Origin: Arthrobacter pascens
GTDB lineage: Bacteria > Actinomycetota > Actinomycetes > Actinomycetales > Micrococcaceae
Assembly (NCBI RefSeq): GCF_030815585.1
Contig: NZ_JAUSWY010000001.1
Location: forward strand, 3,100,001-3,164,000
Reading direction: 5' to 3'
DNA: 64,000 nucleotides
This document shows, piece after piece, positions 61,374 through 64,000 of the stretch; position 1 is the first letter of the stretch, and the number at the start of each line of letters is the position of its first letter. The notes under the pieces were generated by a model. The model worked only from the letters and a program-made list of their open reading frames with translations, made no database searches and was not told where the DNA came from. The translations under genes and the position numbers were made by a program.

Positions 61374-62960
61374 ATGACGTCCCTCACTACGAACACGGAC
61401 CCGGTAATCCTCGAGATGCGCTCCATCACCAAGGAGTTTCCCGGCGTCAAGGCGCTCTCGGAGGTAAGCCTCCGGGTCAAGGCAGGCGAGATCCACGCCA
61501 TCTGCGGCGAGAACGGCGCAGGAAAATCCACCCTGATGAAGGTGCTCTCGGGTGTGTACCCGTTCGGCAGCTACGAAGGCGACATCGTGTACCAGAACGA
61601 AGTCCAGCAGTTCAAGGACATCCGAGCCAGCGAGCATGCAGGCATTGTGATCATCCACCAGGAACTGGCACTCATCCCTGAACTGTCCATCACCGAGAAC
61701 ATCTTCCTGGGCAACGAACCCACCAAGCGCGGTGTGATCGACTGGGCCGAGGCCCGCCTGAGGTCCACGGAGCTGCTGGCCCGGGTGGGCCTGCGCGAGG
61801 ACCCGGACACCCCCATCAAGGAGATCGGCGTCGGCAAGCAGCAACTGGTGGAGATCGCCAAAGCGCTGAACAAGTCCGTGAAACTGCTCATCCTTGACGA
61901 GCCCACTGCCGCACTGAACGAATCCGATTCCCAGCATTTGCTGGACCTGATGCTCGGCCTCAAAGCCAAGGGCATCACCTCCATCATCATTTCCCACAAG
62001 CTCAACGAAATTGAACAGATTGCGGACGAGATCACCATCATCCGCGACGGAAAATCGGTCGAAACGCTCAACATCGTGGCAGATGGCGTGGACGAGGACC
62101 GCATCATCAAGGGGATGGTGGGGCGCTCGCTCGAGTCGCGCTTCCCGGAGCACGTACCCGAGATCGGAGAGGTGCTGTTCGAGGTCCGCAACTGGACCGT
62201 CGGCCACCCGCAGGTTCCTGACCGGCTCGTCTGCAAGAATTCAAACTTCACGGTGCGCCGCGGCGAGATCGTCGGCTTCGCCGGGCTCATGGGCGCGGGC
62301 CGCACCGAACTGGCCCGTTCCCTCTTCGGACGCTCCTACGGGAACTTCATCTCCGGCCAGGTCTTCAAGAACGGCAAGGAAATCCACATCCGAAACGTTC
62401 CGCAAGCCATCAAGGCCGGACTCGCCTACGTCACCGAGGACCGCAAGAGCCTGGGCCTGAACCTGCTGGACGACATCAAGACCACCACGGTCTCGGCAAA
62501 CCTCAAAGCCATCACCAAGGGCCTCGTGGTGGACACACAGCGGGAATTCACGGTGGCCGAGGGTTACCGCAAGAGCCTGCGGACCAAGGCGCCCACTGTC
62601 AACGAAGGAGTGTCGAAGCTCTCCGGCGGCAACCAGCAGAAGGTTGTGCTGGCCAAGTGGATGTTCACTGCCCCGGACCTCCTGATCCTCGACGAGCCCA
62701 CGCGAGGCATCGACGTCGGGGCCAAATACGAGATCTACGGCATCATCCAGCAGTTGGCCCAGCAAGGAAAAGGGGTCATCGTGATCTCGTCCGAACTGCC
62801 CGAGCTGCTCGGACTCTCAGACCGGATCTACACCATCTTTGAAGGTTCCATTACGGGAGTGCTGGACAAGGAACAGGCCACCCAGGAGAACCTGATGCGC
62901 CTCATGACGTCAGCCCCCCGCACCGGCACCAATGCCGCCCCCACTGCACAAACCGCATAA
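61374..62960 (+). CDS. mmsA: Multiple-monosaccharide ABC transporter ATP-binding protein (MmsA/GguA-like)
   Basis: The 528-residue tandem ABC ATPase has Walker [20 protein letters not shown] near residue 47, the block [20 protein letters not shown], Walker [16 protein letters not shown], then in domain 2 a degenerate loop ([16 protein letters not shown]), signature [15 protein letters not shown] and [16 protein letters not shown]. It matches GguA/MmsA importers of aldoses. A GGAGG site precedes the ATG. The permease gene follows; the binding protein (ChvE type) is not between the ROK gene and this gene. Confidence 0.93.
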   Translation: MTSLTTNTDPVILEMRSITKEFPGVKALSEVSLRVKAGEIHAICGENGAGKSTLMKVLSGVYPFGSYEGDIVYQNEVQQFKDIRASEHAGIVIIHQELALIPELSITENIFLGNEPTKRGVIDWAEARLRSTELLARVGLREDPDTPIKEIGVGKQQLVEIAKALNKSVKLLILDEPTAALNESDSQHLLDLMLGLKAKGITSIIISHKLNEIEQIADEITIIRDGKSVETLNIVADGVDEDRIIKGMVGRSLESRFPEHVPEIGEVLFEVRNWTVGHPQVPDRLVCKNSNFTVRRGEIVGFAGLMGAGRTELARSLFGRSYGNFISGQVFKNGKEIHIRNVPQAIKAGLAYVTEDRKSLGLNLLDDIKTTTVSANLKAITKGLVVDTQREFTVAEGYRKSLRTKAPTVNEGVSKLSGGNQQKVVLAKWMFTAPDLLILDEPTRGIDVGAKYEIYGIIQQLAQQGKGVIVISSELPELLGLSDRIYTIFEGSITGVLDKEQATQENLMRLMTSAPRTGTNAAPTAQTA

Positions 62961-62978
62961 GCCCAGGACGGAACAATT

Positions 62979-64000
62979 ATGAATGCACTCAAAAGGATTT
63001 TCGGCGGTGACACCCGCCAGTTCGGCATGATCATCGCCCTCGTGGCGCTCGTGCTGTTCTTCCAGTTATTCACGGGCGGCAAAGTCCTGACGCCAACAAA
63101 CATGATCAACCTGTTCAACGGCAACTCCTACATCCTGGTCCTGGCCATCGGCATGGTGCTGGTCATCATTGCCGGCCACATTGATCTGTCCGTGGGCTCC
63201 GTTGCCGCAGCGGTGGGGATCGTGGTGGCCATAGCCATGCGGGACTGGGGCATTCCCTGGTACCTCGGCATCGTCCTGGGCCTGGTCCTTGGCGCCATCA
63301 TCGGTGCGTGGCAAGGCTTCTGGGTGGCCTATGTGGGCATTCCCGCCTTCATCGTCACTCTGGCCGGAATGCTGCTGTTCCGTGGTGCCAACCAGTTTGT
63401 CGGCAAGTCCCTGACCGTGCCCGTGCCCGACGAATTCCGAGTCATGGGCGCAGGCTTCCTGCCGGAAATCGGTGACTTCGCCCGCTACAACGCCCCTACC
63501 GTCATCCTCGGATTCCTGCTGATCGCCGTCGTAGTGTTCTCGGAGTTCCGGAACCGACGCATCAAGGCCCGCACGGGCGCCGTCCCGGACCCCCTCTGGG
63601 TGCCCGTCACCCGGCTCGTCCTGCTCGCGGGGGCCGTCCTCTACGTGACCTGGCTCTTCTCGACGGGACGCTTCGGAACCTCGTTCCCCGTCTCGGGGCT
63701 GATCCTGGTGGGTCTGGTCGCGGTATACGTCTTCATCACCAGCAAGACCGTCCTGGGCCGCCACGTCTACGCCGTGGGTGGCAACCGCCATGCCGCCGAA
63801 TTGTCCGGTGTGCAGTCCAAAAAGGTCAACTTCTTGGTCATGATGAACATGTCCATCCTTGCGGCACTGGCCGGCATGATGTTCGTGGCCCGTTCCACCA
63901 GCTCCGGACCGGCCGACGGCGTCGGCTGGGAACTGGACGCCATTGCCGCCGTCTTCATCGGCGGTGCGGCTGTCAGCGGCGGCGTCGGCACGGTTATTGG
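62979..64000 (+). CDS. mmsB: Multiple-monosaccharide ABC transporter permease (MmsB/GguB-like), cut by window end
   Basis: 340 residues are visible with no stop. The permease has AIGMVLVIIAGHIDLSVGSV, the central WVAYVGIPAFIVTLAGMLLFRG and the coupling loop LGRHVYAVGGNRHAAELSGV, as in GguB/MmsB. A charged cytoplasmic loop with EFRNRRIKARTGAVPDP is inserted mid-protein, typical of this subfamily. It starts 18 bases after mmsA; the 3' end and any binding-protein gene lie beyond the window. Confidence 0.93.
   Translation, partial: MNALKRIFGGDTRQFGMIIALVALVLFFQLFTGGKVLTPTNMINLFNGNSYILVLAIGMVLVIIAGHIDLSVGSVAAAVGIVVAIAMRDWGIPWYLGIVLGLVLGAIIGAWQGFWVAYVGIPAFIVTLAGMLLFRGANQFVGKSLTVPVPDEFRVMGAGFLPEIGDFARYNAPTVILGFLLIAVVVFSEFRNRRIKARTGAVPDPLWVPVTRLVLLAGAVLYVTWLFSTGRFGTSFPVSGLILVGLVAVYVFITSKTVLGRHVYAVGGNRHAAELSGVQSKKVNFLVMMNMSILAALAGMMFVARSTSSGPADGVGWELDAIAAVFIGGAAVSGGVGTVI

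Overview
This window is high-GC DNA with tightly packed genes, frequent ATGA/GTGA stop-start overlaps, GTG and TTG starts and probable leaderless promoters. Gene content and the conserved mazG-eno-ftsB-DUF501-ppx neighbourhood point to an actinobacterium of the Micrococcaceae (Arthrobacter/Pseudarthrobacter type). It is a chromosomal core/metabolic region. I see no insertion sequence, prophage, integrase, CRISPR array or rRNA operon. About 61 protein genes and one tRNA are supported.

Layout. 1-3030: end of a DeoR-type regulator, galT and galK. 3128-4052: Bax-inhibitor-1 membrane protein with a probable N-terminal frameshift. 4492-10111: a branched-chain amino-acid-type ABC importer, livHMGF on + and the binding lipoprotein convergent on -, with a CRP-like site in front of each half. 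10318-10391: tRNA-Leu(UAA) with a short variable loop. 10412-16764 (-): ACT-GNAT protein, type II NADH dehydrogenase with a Rex-like operator, a mycosin-like protease, ppx, DUF501 and ftsB. 16890-29084 (-): eno, mazG, adenosine deaminase, two DedA proteins, thymidine phosphorylase, cytidine deaminase and a Nup/BmpA-type nucleoside ABC importer, together a nucleoside uptake and salvage cluster. 29416-31395 (-): ohrR-ohr plus a quinone-oxidoreductase-like enzyme with an OhrR operator. 31528-33947 (-): M20 amidohydrolase and mannose-1-phosphate guanylyltransferase. 34206-37762 (+): sdhCDAB.

37924-42755: alpha/beta hydrolase, YihY-type membrane protein, LigT-like protein, trpS, exonuclease III and a small membrane protein. 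42967-48085 (-): DrrAB-like ABC exporter, SHOCT protein and a NarL/DesK-type two-component system; near-identical palindromes lie upstream of the SHOCT gene and of the kinase gene. 48201-50419 (-): folD and glyA behind a ZTP (pfl) riboswitch, divergent from purU (+), so one-carbon/folate genes face each other across one promoter region. 51558-52852: methyltransferase and gamma-carbonic-anhydrase-like protein. 52849-59850: amine oxidase and APC permease, alanine racemase, PucR-family regulator and a nitrilase-superfamily hydrolase, tied together by a shared GTGCAAAATG motif. 60052-64000: ROK regulator and an MmsAB-type sugar ABC transporter (mmsB cut by the window end); the ROK gene and mmsA share a promoter-proximal motif.

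No radically new system is evident. The strongest new observations are regulatory: paired operators for the two-component system, the GTGCAAAATG motif, the ROK motif, the Rex and CRP-like sites, the ZTP riboswitch, and a family of palindromic repeats at gene 3' ends.
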